A stretch of DNA of 5,528 nucleotides, from the NCBI GenBank assembly GCA_948467695.1, contig CAOKFJ010000144.1:1-5528 (forward strand). Reading direction: 5' to 3'. Positions 1 through 5,098 of this stretch are shown piece after piece. The position numbers and the translations under genes are program-made. Each line of letters opens with the position of its first letter. Positions within the stretch are counted from its first letter, which is position 1. The notes beneath the pieces were generated by a model. It worked only from the letters and a program-made list of their open reading frames with translations, had not been told where the DNA came from and did not search any database. Source of the stretch: an uncultured Allobaculum sp. (GTDB lineage Bacteria > Bacillota_I > Bacilli_A > Erysipelotrichales > Erysipelotrichaceae).

Positions 1-71
1 AGAATGTCATAGAGACGAACAAGAGATTCTTTGGATGTGTCAGCAGTAAAGTAGACTTTTGATTTTGCCAT
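1..71 (-). CDS. Probable DUF362-family protein, N-terminal fragment (runs off left edge)
   Basis: Only the first 23 codons and part of the 24th are in the window. The visible N-terminus reads MAKSKVYFTADTSKESLVRL and continues YDI. A start of the form M-x-K-S/A-K-V-Y-F-T followed by a short amphipathic helix is typical, from memory, of bacterial DUF362 proteins, which often carry a 4Fe-4S ferredoxin-like domain further on. That domain would lie outside the window and cannot be checked. The ATG at 69-71 is preceded by a good ribosome site (AAAAGGAAAA, plus-strand complement about 77-86). The frame stays open upstream to another ATG at 246-248. That 59-codon extension shows no recognisable protein character and the ribosome site favours the shorter form. 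The gene lies downstream of the kinase on the same strand after a 219-base gap, so co-transcription is possible but unproven. The family call rests on few residues. Confidence 0.6.
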   Translation of the reverse strand, partial: MAKSKVYFTADTSKESLVRLYDI

Positions 72-290
72 TTTGTTTTCCTTTTCTAGATTGAATATGA
101 GTCCCTTCACGCTCTGAATCGCGAGCGCTTGAGGACGGATTTTGAATGAATCTGAAATACAGAAAAATGCTGAGTGCAGAAAATCTGCAGAAATGAAAAA
201 TGAATTGAGTGGATGTTGAACGAGATAAGGATTGAGGACCAGGCGCATCAATTGCTCAATGGGCGGTTTTCGTCTGGTTCGATGGTTTCC

Positions 291-941
291 TTACAGTGTG
301 GCTGCCGTCTCGTTTTCAAGACGAACAACAAGATCGGCGTGCTCTTCGATGTCGTAAGTCGCAAAATACGACTCTTCAAGCGGTATCCAGCGCATGCTGA
401 AAGACTCGAGCTTCTCAATGCCCTCGCGATCTGCCAGACGAAGAAGCTGTGTGAGTGGATCGCACGTCGCAAAGACCGTGTAATCAGCAAATGGCCTAAG
501 TGCATAGTTGTGCGCATACGAGCCTTCAAGAATCAGATATGATGGTCTGACAATTTTTCTGGATTCGCACAGCTGCTGCGTTTTGCAGCAGAACGGCTGG
601 TATGACGCTTTGCCGTGTTCCTGAAGCGGAATGAGAATTTCACCGATTACGCGTTCGTAATCAACATTTTCTCCCGGAACCGCCAGCCGGCCTTCGGTTC
701 GCTGGAAAGGTCTGAGAAAGAAATCATCGAGATGAACAACCAGCGCGTCATCGAGATTTTGCGCAATGGCATTGGCGAGTGTTGTTTTGCCCGATCCGCA
801 TCGCCCGTCAATCGAGCAGACGATCATTTCGGGATGATCACCGGACATGCCATAAAGCGTCTTTGCAATTTCCTTTGCAGCCTTTTCCACCGTTATCGCC
901 GGTCGGGCATAAGAGCGGGGAAGAGAGTTTGAGGCGATCAT
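291..941 (-). CDS. Uridine kinase-family P-loop kinase
   Basis: A 216-residue soluble protein of the nucleoside/phosphoribulokinase-like P-loop kinase fold. Walker A is GRCGSGKT at residues 46-53, after a beta strand (MIVCSID). HLDDFF at 70-75 is the second acidic motif typical of uridine kinases. NVDYER at 92-97 resembles their substrate-binding segment. LILEGSYAHN at 136-145 matches the strand with the conserved EG. The Arg-containing segment at 168-184 (LADREG...FSMRW) looks like the LID. Length is normal for the family. Proteins like this transfer the gamma phosphate of ATP to a small hydroxylated substrate. The true substrate is not fixed by these motifs, so uridine is only the family label. 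The ATG at 939-941 overlaps the stop of the upstream transporter gene as ATGA, with no strong ribosome site of its own, which points to translational coupling. Phosphorylation of the imported compound is therefore a reasonable inference. Confidence 0.85.
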   Translation of the reverse strand: MIASNSLPRSYARPAITVEKAAKEIAKTLYGMSGDHPEMIVCSIDGRCGSGKTTLANAIAQNLDDALVVHLDDFFLRPFQRTEGRLAVPGENVDYERVIGEILIPLQEHGKASYQPFCCKTQQLCESRKIVRPSYLILEGSYAHNYALRPFADYTVFATCDPLTQLLRLADREGIEKLESFSMRWIPLEESYFATYDIEEHADLVVRLENETAATL

Positions 942-1495
942 GCGGAAGCGCCTGTTTCCTGTGCCTGCTTGAAGCGCAGCACGCTTGTCTTGTCAAGAAC
1001 CGCAAGCACGAGCGGGATAAGCAGCAGCTGAACGATAATGCCCGGAACAGCGTTCGCAAATGCGGCGGTGAAGAACATGCCAAATGTGTACGGCTGTCCG
1101 ACGATATGCATCAGGATCGTCATGACGATACCCCAGATGATGCGCCCGCCAAGCATCGCGCCAATCAGCGAAGCGAAAGCTGCGCCAATGGACTGATTCG
1201 AGAAGCGCTCGTAGAGCAGTCCGGAAAGCGCGCCGTACGAAGCGAGTTCAAACGCCATAGCGGTTGCCTGCGGGAAAATCGGCGGCATGCCAAACATCAA
1301 AGAGCGCATGATCGGCAGAATCAGTCCGATGCCAAGGCCATACTTCCAGCCGCAGATCATGCCGCAAAGAAGCACCGGAAAGTGCATGGGACACAGCATG
1401 TTTCCAATCTGAGGGATCTGCCCGGTAAAGAAGGGGAGAACCAGCCCAAGTGCCAGAAACAGCGCTGCGAGTGTAAGTTTTTGTACAGGTTTCAA
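938..1495 (-). CDS. ECF transporter S component (substrate-binding membrane subunit)
   Basis: A 185-residue, very hydrophobic protein with about six membrane segments: roughly 7-23, 38-48, 52-66, 77-97, 104-126 and 136-167. The first helix has the small-residue pattern ALFLA (11-15). In S components such an AxxxA pattern contacts the shared EcfT subunit. The stretches TGQIPQIGNMLCPMH (24-38) and CGWKYG (48-53), the RSLMFGMPP loop (64-72) and AMAFELASYG (79-88) are characteristic of one common Bacillota S-component group. S components bind a vitamin or similar micronutrient and share an ATPase module (EcfA, EcfA', EcfT) encoded elsewhere. None of that module is in this window. The substrate cannot be read from the sequence. 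The start is TTG at 1493-1495, with AAAGGAG 11 bases upstream. The ATT at 1496-1498 is an alternative start with 8-base spacing, and a TAG lies in frame just above. The gene is first in a unit with the downstream kinase. Confidence 0.92.
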   Translation of the reverse strand: MKPVQKLTLAALFLALGLVLPFFTGQIPQIGNMLCPMHFPVLLCGMICGWKYGLGIGLILPIMRSLMFGMPPIFPQATAMAFELASYGALSGLLYERFSNQSIGAAFASLIGAMLGGRIIWGIVMTILMHIVGQPYTFGMFFTAAFANAVPGIIVQLLLIPLVLAVLDKTSVLRFKQAQETGASA

Positions 1496-1530
1496 AATCT
1501 TGTTTGCTCCTTTCTATATGATTCACTTTG

Positions 1531-1559
1531 AGTATACGTTTTGAAAACGCTCGAACCAA
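1531..1559 (-). promoter_or_regulatory. Sigma-A type promoter of the ECF transporter-kinase unit
   Basis: Reading the minus strand, -35 is TTGGTT (1554-1559) and -10 is TATACT (1531-1536, five of six consensus bases), with a 17-base spacer. Transcription would start near 1524, leaving a leader of about 29 bases. That is enough for the AAAGGAG ribosome site at 1507-1513 but not for a vitamin riboswitch. The assignment rests on motif match and position only. Confidence 0.6.
1537..1549. promoter_or_regulatory. Palindromic operator candidate inside the ECF transporter promoter
   Basis: CGTTTT-G-AAAACG is a perfect inverted repeat with 6-base arms and a single central base. It lies entirely within the 17-base spacer between -35 and -10 of the minus-strand promoter, so a bound repressor would block RNA polymerase. 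No regulator gene is nearby, and the cognate protein is unknown. Confidence 0.4.
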
Positions 1560-1711
1560 ATCGATTTTTCTTTAGATTGCATATATTACAGATTTGAATC
1601 ATCGATCATAGCGAATACTAAGGATGTAAAAGAGCGCAGATAAGCGTCCGCATTGACGCGCGAAAAGAAGCCTAATTCAATGAGACATTCTTTGTGAACA
1701 AAAAGGCGTGC

Positions 1712-1717
1712 TACACT
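1712..1717 (+). promoter_or_regulatory. Extended -10 promoter of the J-domain/HIRAN/TPR operon
   Basis: TACACT at 1712-1717 is preceded by TG one base upstream (TGCTACACT), which gives an extended -10 element. The best -35-like hexamer, TTGTGA at 1692-1697, has a short 14-base spacer, so recognition would rest mainly on the extended -10. The usual 6-7 base distance puts the transcription start at about 1724, the first base of the ATG. This agrees with the lack of any ribosome site in front of that codon. Confidence 0.5.
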
Positions 1718-1723
1718 CACATT

Positions 1724-2515
1724 ATGAACAATACAGCAGGCGGGCTGATCCCTCTTGAAAAGGATCTTCTGACCCGCTATCAGAAAACCTATCTTCGAAA
1801 AGAAAAGCTCATTCAGGAATGCAATCAGCTTGAAGGACTGTACATGCGCCTGTTTGGCGAGCTGATCGCCGCATGCTTCGAAGCGCAGATCAGCTGCATT
1901 TCACGCAAAAAGGAAATCGCGCTTTACCAGGCGGCGTACAATCGCGGAGAAGTCCCGGACCCGGAAAAAATCGCCCTGCAGCTGAAAGCAGTCATGGCTG
2001 GCTATCAGGCTTATCTTGAGGAACTGAAACAGGATAGCGAAGACGCCAGACATGCGCGTAAGATTACCGAAGAAGAGCGCCTTAAAATTCGAAAGATTCA
2101 CCGTGATCTCGTTTTCCGGCTTCATCCCGATCTGCATCCCGAGTATGCGCATGACGAACAAATGGCGGCTCTATGGCAGACCATGACTACAGCGTATGAG
2201 TGCATGGATCTTGCGACGCTTGAACAAGTCGCGCTGCAGGTCGCCTCGCTTCTCGATGGAAACACGCAGGCGGCAATGGATCTGAGCGGAGTGGATTTTG
2301 AAAAGAAAATCGAAGAGCTTGAAGCGAATATGAAAGAGATGCGGGCGAAGGATCCGTATCAGTATCGAAACTGGATTCATGATCCAGATCTCGTCCAGGA
2401 GAAAACGGACGAACTCAATGAACAGCTTCAGCATTACCAGGAATACGCCAGAGAACTTGATGAATGGCTTGCAGAGCTGATCACGCGTATGGAGGAAAGA
2501 CCATGTCAGAACTGA
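1724..2515 (+). CDS. J-domain (DnaJ-like) protein with helical/coiled-coil flanks
   Basis: A 263-residue protein counted from the ATG at 1724. The N-terminal half (about 10-115) is charged and helical, with a coiled-coil-like pattern. A J-domain core follows: EEERLKIRKIHRDLVFRLHPDLHPE at about 116-140, carrying the HPD tripeptide at 134-136 after a basic helix. A second helix with WQTMTTAYECMD (about 151-162) comes next. The C-terminal 70 residues are again acidic, coiled-coil-like helix (EKKIEELEANMKEMRAK...LNEQLQHYQEYARELDEW). J domains stimulate the ATPase of the Hsp70 chaperone DnaK and bring it to a target. This protein lacks the Gly/Phe region and zinc fingers of true DnaJ, so it is a specialised co-chaperone-like protein rather than the housekeeping one. 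A GTG at 1694 would add 10 residues, but it falls in the promoter region and neither start has a ribosome site. Its end overlaps the next gene by 13 bases. Confidence 0.8.
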   Translation: MNNTAGGLIPLEKDLLTRYQKTYLRKEKLIQECNQLEGLYMRLFGELIAACFEAQISCISRKKEIALYQAAYNRGEVPDPEKIALQLKAVMAGYQAYLEELKQDSEDARHARKITEEERLKIRKIHRDLVFRLHPDLHPEYAHDEQMAALWQTMTTAYECMDLATLEQVALQVASLLDGNTQAAMDLSGVDFEKKIEELEANMKEMRAKDPYQYRNWIHDPDLVQEKTDELNEQLQHYQEYARELDEWLAELITRMEERPCQN

Positions 2516-2892
2516 TTCCCTATGACCCAAAGCTTGTGAAGGCGATTGTCAGCAATTCGCCCTCAGATGTGCTCAAACCGCTGAAGACAAGTGTATTTCT
2601 CTTTGATTCGTTTATTGCCGGCACAAGCCATCTTGACGATCAGTCTGTGCTCAATGAAATGAAGGTCGGCGATACGCTGACCATGCAAAGAGAGAAGAAC
2701 GAATATGATCCCAATGCCATCCTGCTCAAAGACGGCAAAGGCAGAAAAGCCGGGTACATTCCGGCTAGAGACAATATCGTTTTTGCGCGACTGATGGATG
2801 CCGGCAAGTTTCTTGAAGCGGATGTGCGCGAAATCGAACCGCGAGGACACTTCTGGAAAATCGCGATCGGCATCAGTCTGGTGGATTTCTGA
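2503..2892 (+). CDS. Stand-alone HIRAN-domain protein
   Basis: A 129-residue soluble protein. After a short N-terminal helical part (1-30), residues about 32-127 form a HIRAN domain. Visible motifs are the strand with FDSFIAGTSH (34-43), LNEMKVGDTLTMQREKNEYDPNAI (50-73) with the conserved N-x-x-D-x-N-A pattern, and KAGYIPARDN (82-91). HIRAN domains of the eukaryotic repair protein HLTF bind 3' ends of single-stranded DNA. Bacterial ones occur fused to other enzymes or alone, mostly without known function. Binding of DNA ends here is inferred from the family. The ATG at 2503 is chosen because GGAGGAAAG (2491-2499) lies just upstream. An earlier in-frame ATG at 2464 lacks this and would overlap the previous gene more. 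The start lies inside the J-domain gene (13-base overlap), and the stop TGA shares one base with the next ATG. Confidence 0.85.
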   Translation: MSELIPYDPKLVKAIVSNSPSDVLKPLKTSVFLFDSFIAGTSHLDDQSVLNEMKVGDTLTMQREKNEYDPNAILLKDGKGRKAGYIPARDNIVFARLMDAGKFLEADVREIEPRGHFWKIAIGISLVDF

Positions 2893-3557
2893 TGAATGAA
2901 GGGAAGATGCGCCAGGAAGCGTGGAGCCTTTACAGGGAGTACTCTCAGGCAGAACAGCCAGATGCGGCACAGATCTTCATGGCGGAAGAAGCGCTGTCCT
3001 GGCTTGTTTTGGTGGAGCGCGATCCATTTGAGCGTGGGGTGCACCGATACAATCTCGCCGGTCTGTATGAAGAGATCAATCGTTTTGATCTGGCAGAAAA
3101 ACAGCTTCTGCTCAAACTCGATGACGATCCGGATGAGATGACCAGAACAGAGCTTGCCAGACTGTATCTTTATGGCGATGCGTCCATGCGCGATGCGCAC
3201 AAGGCGTATTCGCTGCTTGAATCCTCCAGACCGGGAATTGAGCGCAATCTGCTTCTTCTGGAGGCGCGGCTTCGTATGGAAGAGCAGATGGAGGTGCATG
3301 AAGCGATTGAGCTGATTGAACCCATTATGGAAAGCGCGCAGAACAATCGGGAGTATCACCCGCTTTGGGCAGCGGAAGCGCAGTACCGAGCGCATGAAAT
3401 CGATCTTGTGTTTTCCAATCGCTCCAGGGCGATCGAAAGGATTGAAGACGCGCTCGACGATCTGATGCTTGCCAGTCCCCGAGATCGGATGCATCCTCTT
3501 CACCGTCACATCTCGCAGCGCATTCTGCGTGCGGCGGATGCGCTGGGCGTGGAGTAG
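2892..3557 (+). CDS. TPR/Sel1-like helical repeat protein
   Basis: A 221-residue, probably all-helical soluble protein without signal peptide or membrane segment. Residues 53-80 (YNLAGLYEEINRFDLAEKQL, then LLKLDDDP) have the spacing of a tetratricopeptide repeat. Residues 87-111 (TELARLYLYGDASMRDAHKA, then YSLLE) resemble a Sel1-type repeat, with L-x-x-L-Y-x-x-G and D-x-x-K-A-Y. Helical pairs continue at 117-150 and 156-195. Such repeats form a curved surface for binding peptides or partner proteins, so a scaffold or adaptor role is likely, but no catalytic motif is visible. The ATG overlaps the HIRAN stop by one base (TGATG) and has no good ribosome site, which suggests coupling by reinitiation. 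An internal ATG at 2907 has a purine-rich AAGGG only 3 bases ahead and is less likely. It is the last gene of the three-gene unit, followed by an intrinsic terminator. Confidence 0.72.
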   Translation: MNEGKMRQEAWSLYREYSQAEQPDAAQIFMAEEALSWLVLVERDPFERGVHRYNLAGLYEEINRFDLAEKQLLLKLDDDPDEMTRTELARLYLYGDASMRDAHKAYSLLESSRPGIERNLLLLEARLRMEEQMEVHEAIELIEPIMESAQNNREYHPLWAAEAQYRAHEIDLVFSNRSRAIERIEDALDDLMLASPRDRMHPLHRHISQRILRAADALGVE

Positions 3558-3651
3558 CGCTCGTTTTGTTTCTCGATTCGGGAGTTAAGGCGTTGGAGCA
3601 GGTCAGCCGATCCATCCGCAAAAGACGTTTCGATAAAACCATACAGACAAC

Positions 3652-3710
3652 AGCTGTCCGTATGCAGGCGTTAGTTGAAGCGTGCCTGCGGCGGACAGCT
3701 TTCTTCTCTT
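3652..3710 (+). terminator. Intrinsic terminator of the J-domain/HIRAN/TPR operon
   Basis: The outer stem AGCTGTCCG (3652-3660) pairs perfectly with CGGACAGCT (3692-3700). The inner stem GCAGGC (3664-3669) pairs with GCCTGC (3684-3689) around a 14-base loop, and a small internal bulge separates the two stems. A T-rich tail, TTTCTTCTCTT, follows directly. It lies about 95 bases after the last stop codon. Confidence 0.8.
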
Positions 3711-3763
3711 GCAAGCCCGCGATGAACGCCAAAAGGTTCCTGAAGCCGGAAGCGCGCCTGTGA

Positions 3764-3776
3764 GCGGATCATCCGC
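3764..3776. repeat. Short perfect palindrome upstream of the asparaginase promoter
   Basis: GCGGAT-C-ATCCGC has 6-base arms with one central base. It sits about 35 bases upstream of the possible -10 of the asparaginase gene, so it could be an activator or repressor site. No T-tract follows, so it is not a terminator. Function is unknown and it may be chance. Confidence 0.3.
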
Positions 3777-3840
3777 AGGAGCATGCACGCTCGTCTGCGT
3801 ATGAAATCAGATAAGATGAAATGAGAAAAGAAAGGAATGC

Positions 3841-3863
3841 ACCGTGCGCGAAAGACGCACGGT
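3841..3863 (+). promoter_or_regulatory. Leader hairpin directly before the asparaginase ribosome site
   Basis: ACCGTGCG (3841-3848) pairs perfectly with CGCACGGT (3856-3863) around the 7-base loop CGAAAGA. One base later the ribosome site AGGAAGG begins (3865-3872), 6 bases from the ATG at 3879. The stem leaves the ribosome site free and lacks a T-tract. It could stabilise the mRNA 5' end or bind a protein. The structure is visible; the role is inferred. Confidence 0.5.
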
Positions 3864-3878
3864 CAGGAAGGGATTGTT

Positions 3879-4886
3879 ATGACAACGTCATCCATCAATG
3901 GTGCAAAGAAGAAAAAAGTCGCGATTATTTCGACAGGAGGAACAATTGCCGGATCAGGCCGTATCGGTGAAGCGGGCATGTATACCGCCGGCGTTCTGCC
4001 GGTCGATGCGATTCTGGAAGGCATTCCCCAGATTCGCGATCAGATCGATCTGGATATGATTTCGGTCTGCTCCAAAGATTCCAACGACATCACGCCAGAA
4101 GATCTGTTTGCGATCAAGGAGATTGCGGAAGATCTGGAATATGATGACAGCGTCGATGGCATTGTCATTACGCATGGAACCGATACACTTGAAGAAACAG
4201 CGTTTTTTCTCAACCTGATTCTGAATGTTTCTAAACCGGTCGTCATGACCGGGGCGATGCGTCCGGCTACCGCGACCAGCGCGGACGGTCCGATGAATCT
4301 CTATCAGGCAATCGCGCTTGCAGCCAATCCCGATGCCAAAGGCATGGGCGTGCTTGCGGTGCTGAGCGATACGATTTATTCCGGTCGCGATCTGACCAAA
4401 GTCAATTCGATCAAGACGGATGCGTTTGAAGTCGGTGATCCCGGTCCGATCGGCTATATGCAGGATGGCAATGCGTATCTGATTCATTCGCCATACCGCC
4501 GCCATACCACCTATTCCTGGTTTGCCAGATCGGTACCGGACCATCTTGCCAATGTGCAGATTTTCTACGTCCATGCCGGATGCGATCCAAAACTTCTGCA
4601 GTATATGCTTGATCATTATGATGGCGTGGTGCTCGCCGGATCGGGCTCAGGCAATTACGCCAAAGATATTCAGGAAGTGATCGAAAACTATGAGGGAAAC
4701 TGTGTGATTGTTCGCACCAGCCGTCTGCTTGAAGGCGCGGCGTTTGAATCACCGGTCTTCGATCCCAAGCGCAAAACGATCGCGGCGCATCGTCTTTCGC
4801 CGCATAAAGCGAGAATTCTTCTGCTTTTAGCGCTGAGTTACAACATGGATCGCGACCGCATCGCGCGTCTGTTCAAGGAATACTGA
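3879..4886 (+). CDS. L-asparaginase, type II sequence class, probably cytoplasmic
   Basis: A 335-residue enzyme that hydrolyses L-asparagine to aspartate and ammonia. The N-terminal signature VAIISTGGTIAGSG (14-27) holds the nucleophile Thr22, and Tyr35 follows in the flexible loop. Ser65 in VCSKDSND and Thr101-Asp102 in ITHGTDTLEETAFFL match the substrate and catalytic positions. Lys174 in GRDLTKVNS completes the Thr-Asp-Lys triad. GAMRPATATSADGPMNLY (125-142) is the type II form of that segment, unlike the type I form. Length is normal. No hydrophobic signal peptide precedes the domain (MTTSSINGAKKKK), so a cytoplasmic location is expected although most type II relatives are exported. The ATG at 3879 is preferred because of AGGAAGG 6 bases upstream. 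An in-frame ATG at 3837 has AAAGGA directly abutting it and would translate through the leader hairpin. It stands alone, with its own terminator. The symbol is left blank because ansA/ansB naming is ambiguous here. Confidence 0.95.
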   Translation: MTTSSINGAKKKKVAIISTGGTIAGSGRIGEAGMYTAGVLPVDAILEGIPQIRDQIDLDMISVCSKDSNDITPEDLFAIKEIAEDLEYDDSVDGIVITHGTDTLEETAFFLNLILNVSKPVVMTGAMRPATATSADGPMNLYQAIALAANPDAKGMGVLAVLSDTIYSGRDLTKVNSIKTDAFEVGDPGPIGYMQDGNAYLIHSPYRRHTTYSWFARSVPDHLANVQIFYVHAGCDPKLLQYMLDHYDGVVLAGSGSGNYAKDIQEVIENYEGNCVIVRTSRLLEGAAFESPVFDPKRKTIAAHRLSPHKARILLLLALSYNMDRDRIARLFKEY

Positions 4887-4907
4887 TTTTTCCGCTCTTG
4901 TATTCAT

Positions 4908-4940
4908 GCTCGTCTGTAAGGACGGGCTTTTTTATTCTTT
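4908..4940 (+). terminator. Intrinsic terminator of the asparaginase gene
   Basis: GCTCGTC (4908-4914) pairs with GACGGGC (4921-4927) across a 6-base loop, with one G-U pair. Six T bases and a further T-rich run follow (to 4940). The hairpin starts 21 bases after the stop codon. Confidence 0.9.
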
Positions 4941-4981
4941 ACATTCTCTGCAAATGAAAGTTGGGATAAAACACATAGATA

Positions 4982-4995
4982 TGGAATCGAAACCA
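4982..4995. promoter_or_regulatory. LacI/CcpA-type operator copy 1 upstream of the GH32 gene
   Basis: TGGAATCGAAACCA has the central CG of LacI-family sites. With the preceding A it matches the catabolite-repression (cre) consensus WTGNAANCGNWNNCW at every position. It is one of three related repeats in this gap. Its CG centre lies 84 bases from that of copy 2, about eight helical turns. Confidence 0.5.
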
Positions 4996-5065
4996 CAAAC
5001 ACATACAACAATAAACGGATTGTTAAAGGTTCATAAAAGCGTTTACATCGATTGAATAGCGTTTG

Positions 5066-5079
5066 TGGAATCGATTTCA
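5066..5079. promoter_or_regulatory. LacI/CcpA-type operator copy 2 upstream of the GH32 gene
   Basis: TGGAATCGATTTCA is a near-perfect palindrome with a single mismatched arm pair and a central CG, the form of a LacI-family operator. It also fits the cre consensus except for its first flanking base. It lies upstream of the -35, 39 bases centre to centre from copy 3. Confidence 0.6.
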
Positions 5080-5098
5080 TAAAAATTCGAAAAAACAA

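Larger units (their letters stand above)
3558..3836. other. Non-coding region between the operon and the asparaginase gene
   Basis: The 321 bases between the repeat-protein stop (3557) and the asparaginase start (3879) hold no convincing gene. The short plus-strand frame at 3566-3763 runs through the terminator hairpin and has no ribosome site. The region contains the terminator at 3652-3710, a palindrome at 3764-3776 and a possible -10 element for the asparaginase (TAAGAT, 3812-3817). No convincing -35 lies at the right distance, so the asparaginase promoter is not settled. Confidence 0.6.

Noticed and set aside
175..189. Inverted repeat TGCAGA-AAA-TCTGCA between the kinase and the DUF362-like gene
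   Set aside because: The 6-bp arms could form a short hairpin, but no T-tract or promoter is placed to give it a role, so it is not called a terminator or operator.
213..542. Plus-strand open frame of 109 codons
   Set aside because: It overlaps the C-terminal half of the kinase on the other strand and shows no domain or ribosome site.
1496..1530. Vitamin riboswitch in the leader of the ECF transporter gene
   Set aside because: The predicted leader is only about 29 bases and shows no conserved riboswitch core.
779..1531. Plus-strand open frame of 250 codons
   Set aside because: It is antisense to the ECF S component and part of the kinase. Its translation is rich in Arg, Cys, His and Gln with no domain, and it has no ribosome site.
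1644..1659. GCGTC/GACGC hairpin in the gap before the J-domain gene
   Set aside because: The 5-bp stem has no T-tract on either strand and sits upstream of the predicted transcription start, so it is probably chance.
2640..3509. Minus-strand open frame of 289 codons
   Set aside because: It lies antisense to the HIRAN and repeat-protein genes, which have recognisable domains, overlapping starts and coupled translation. Its own translation shows no family features.
3540..3574. Weak hairpin GCGCT/AGCGC followed by a T-rich run at the end of the repeat-protein gene
   Set aside because: The stem is only 5 bp with an 11-base loop and overlaps the stop codon. The much stronger terminator at 3652-3710 explains the end of the operon better.
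3566..3763. Possible small plus-strand gene of 65 codons
   Set aside because: It runs through the intrinsic terminator hairpin, lacks a ribosome site and has no recognisable protein pattern.
3954..4616. Minus-strand open frame of 220 codons
   Set aside because: It is fully antisense to the asparaginase, whose catalytic motifs are unmistakable. The antisense product is a composition artefact rich in Ile, Arg and His.
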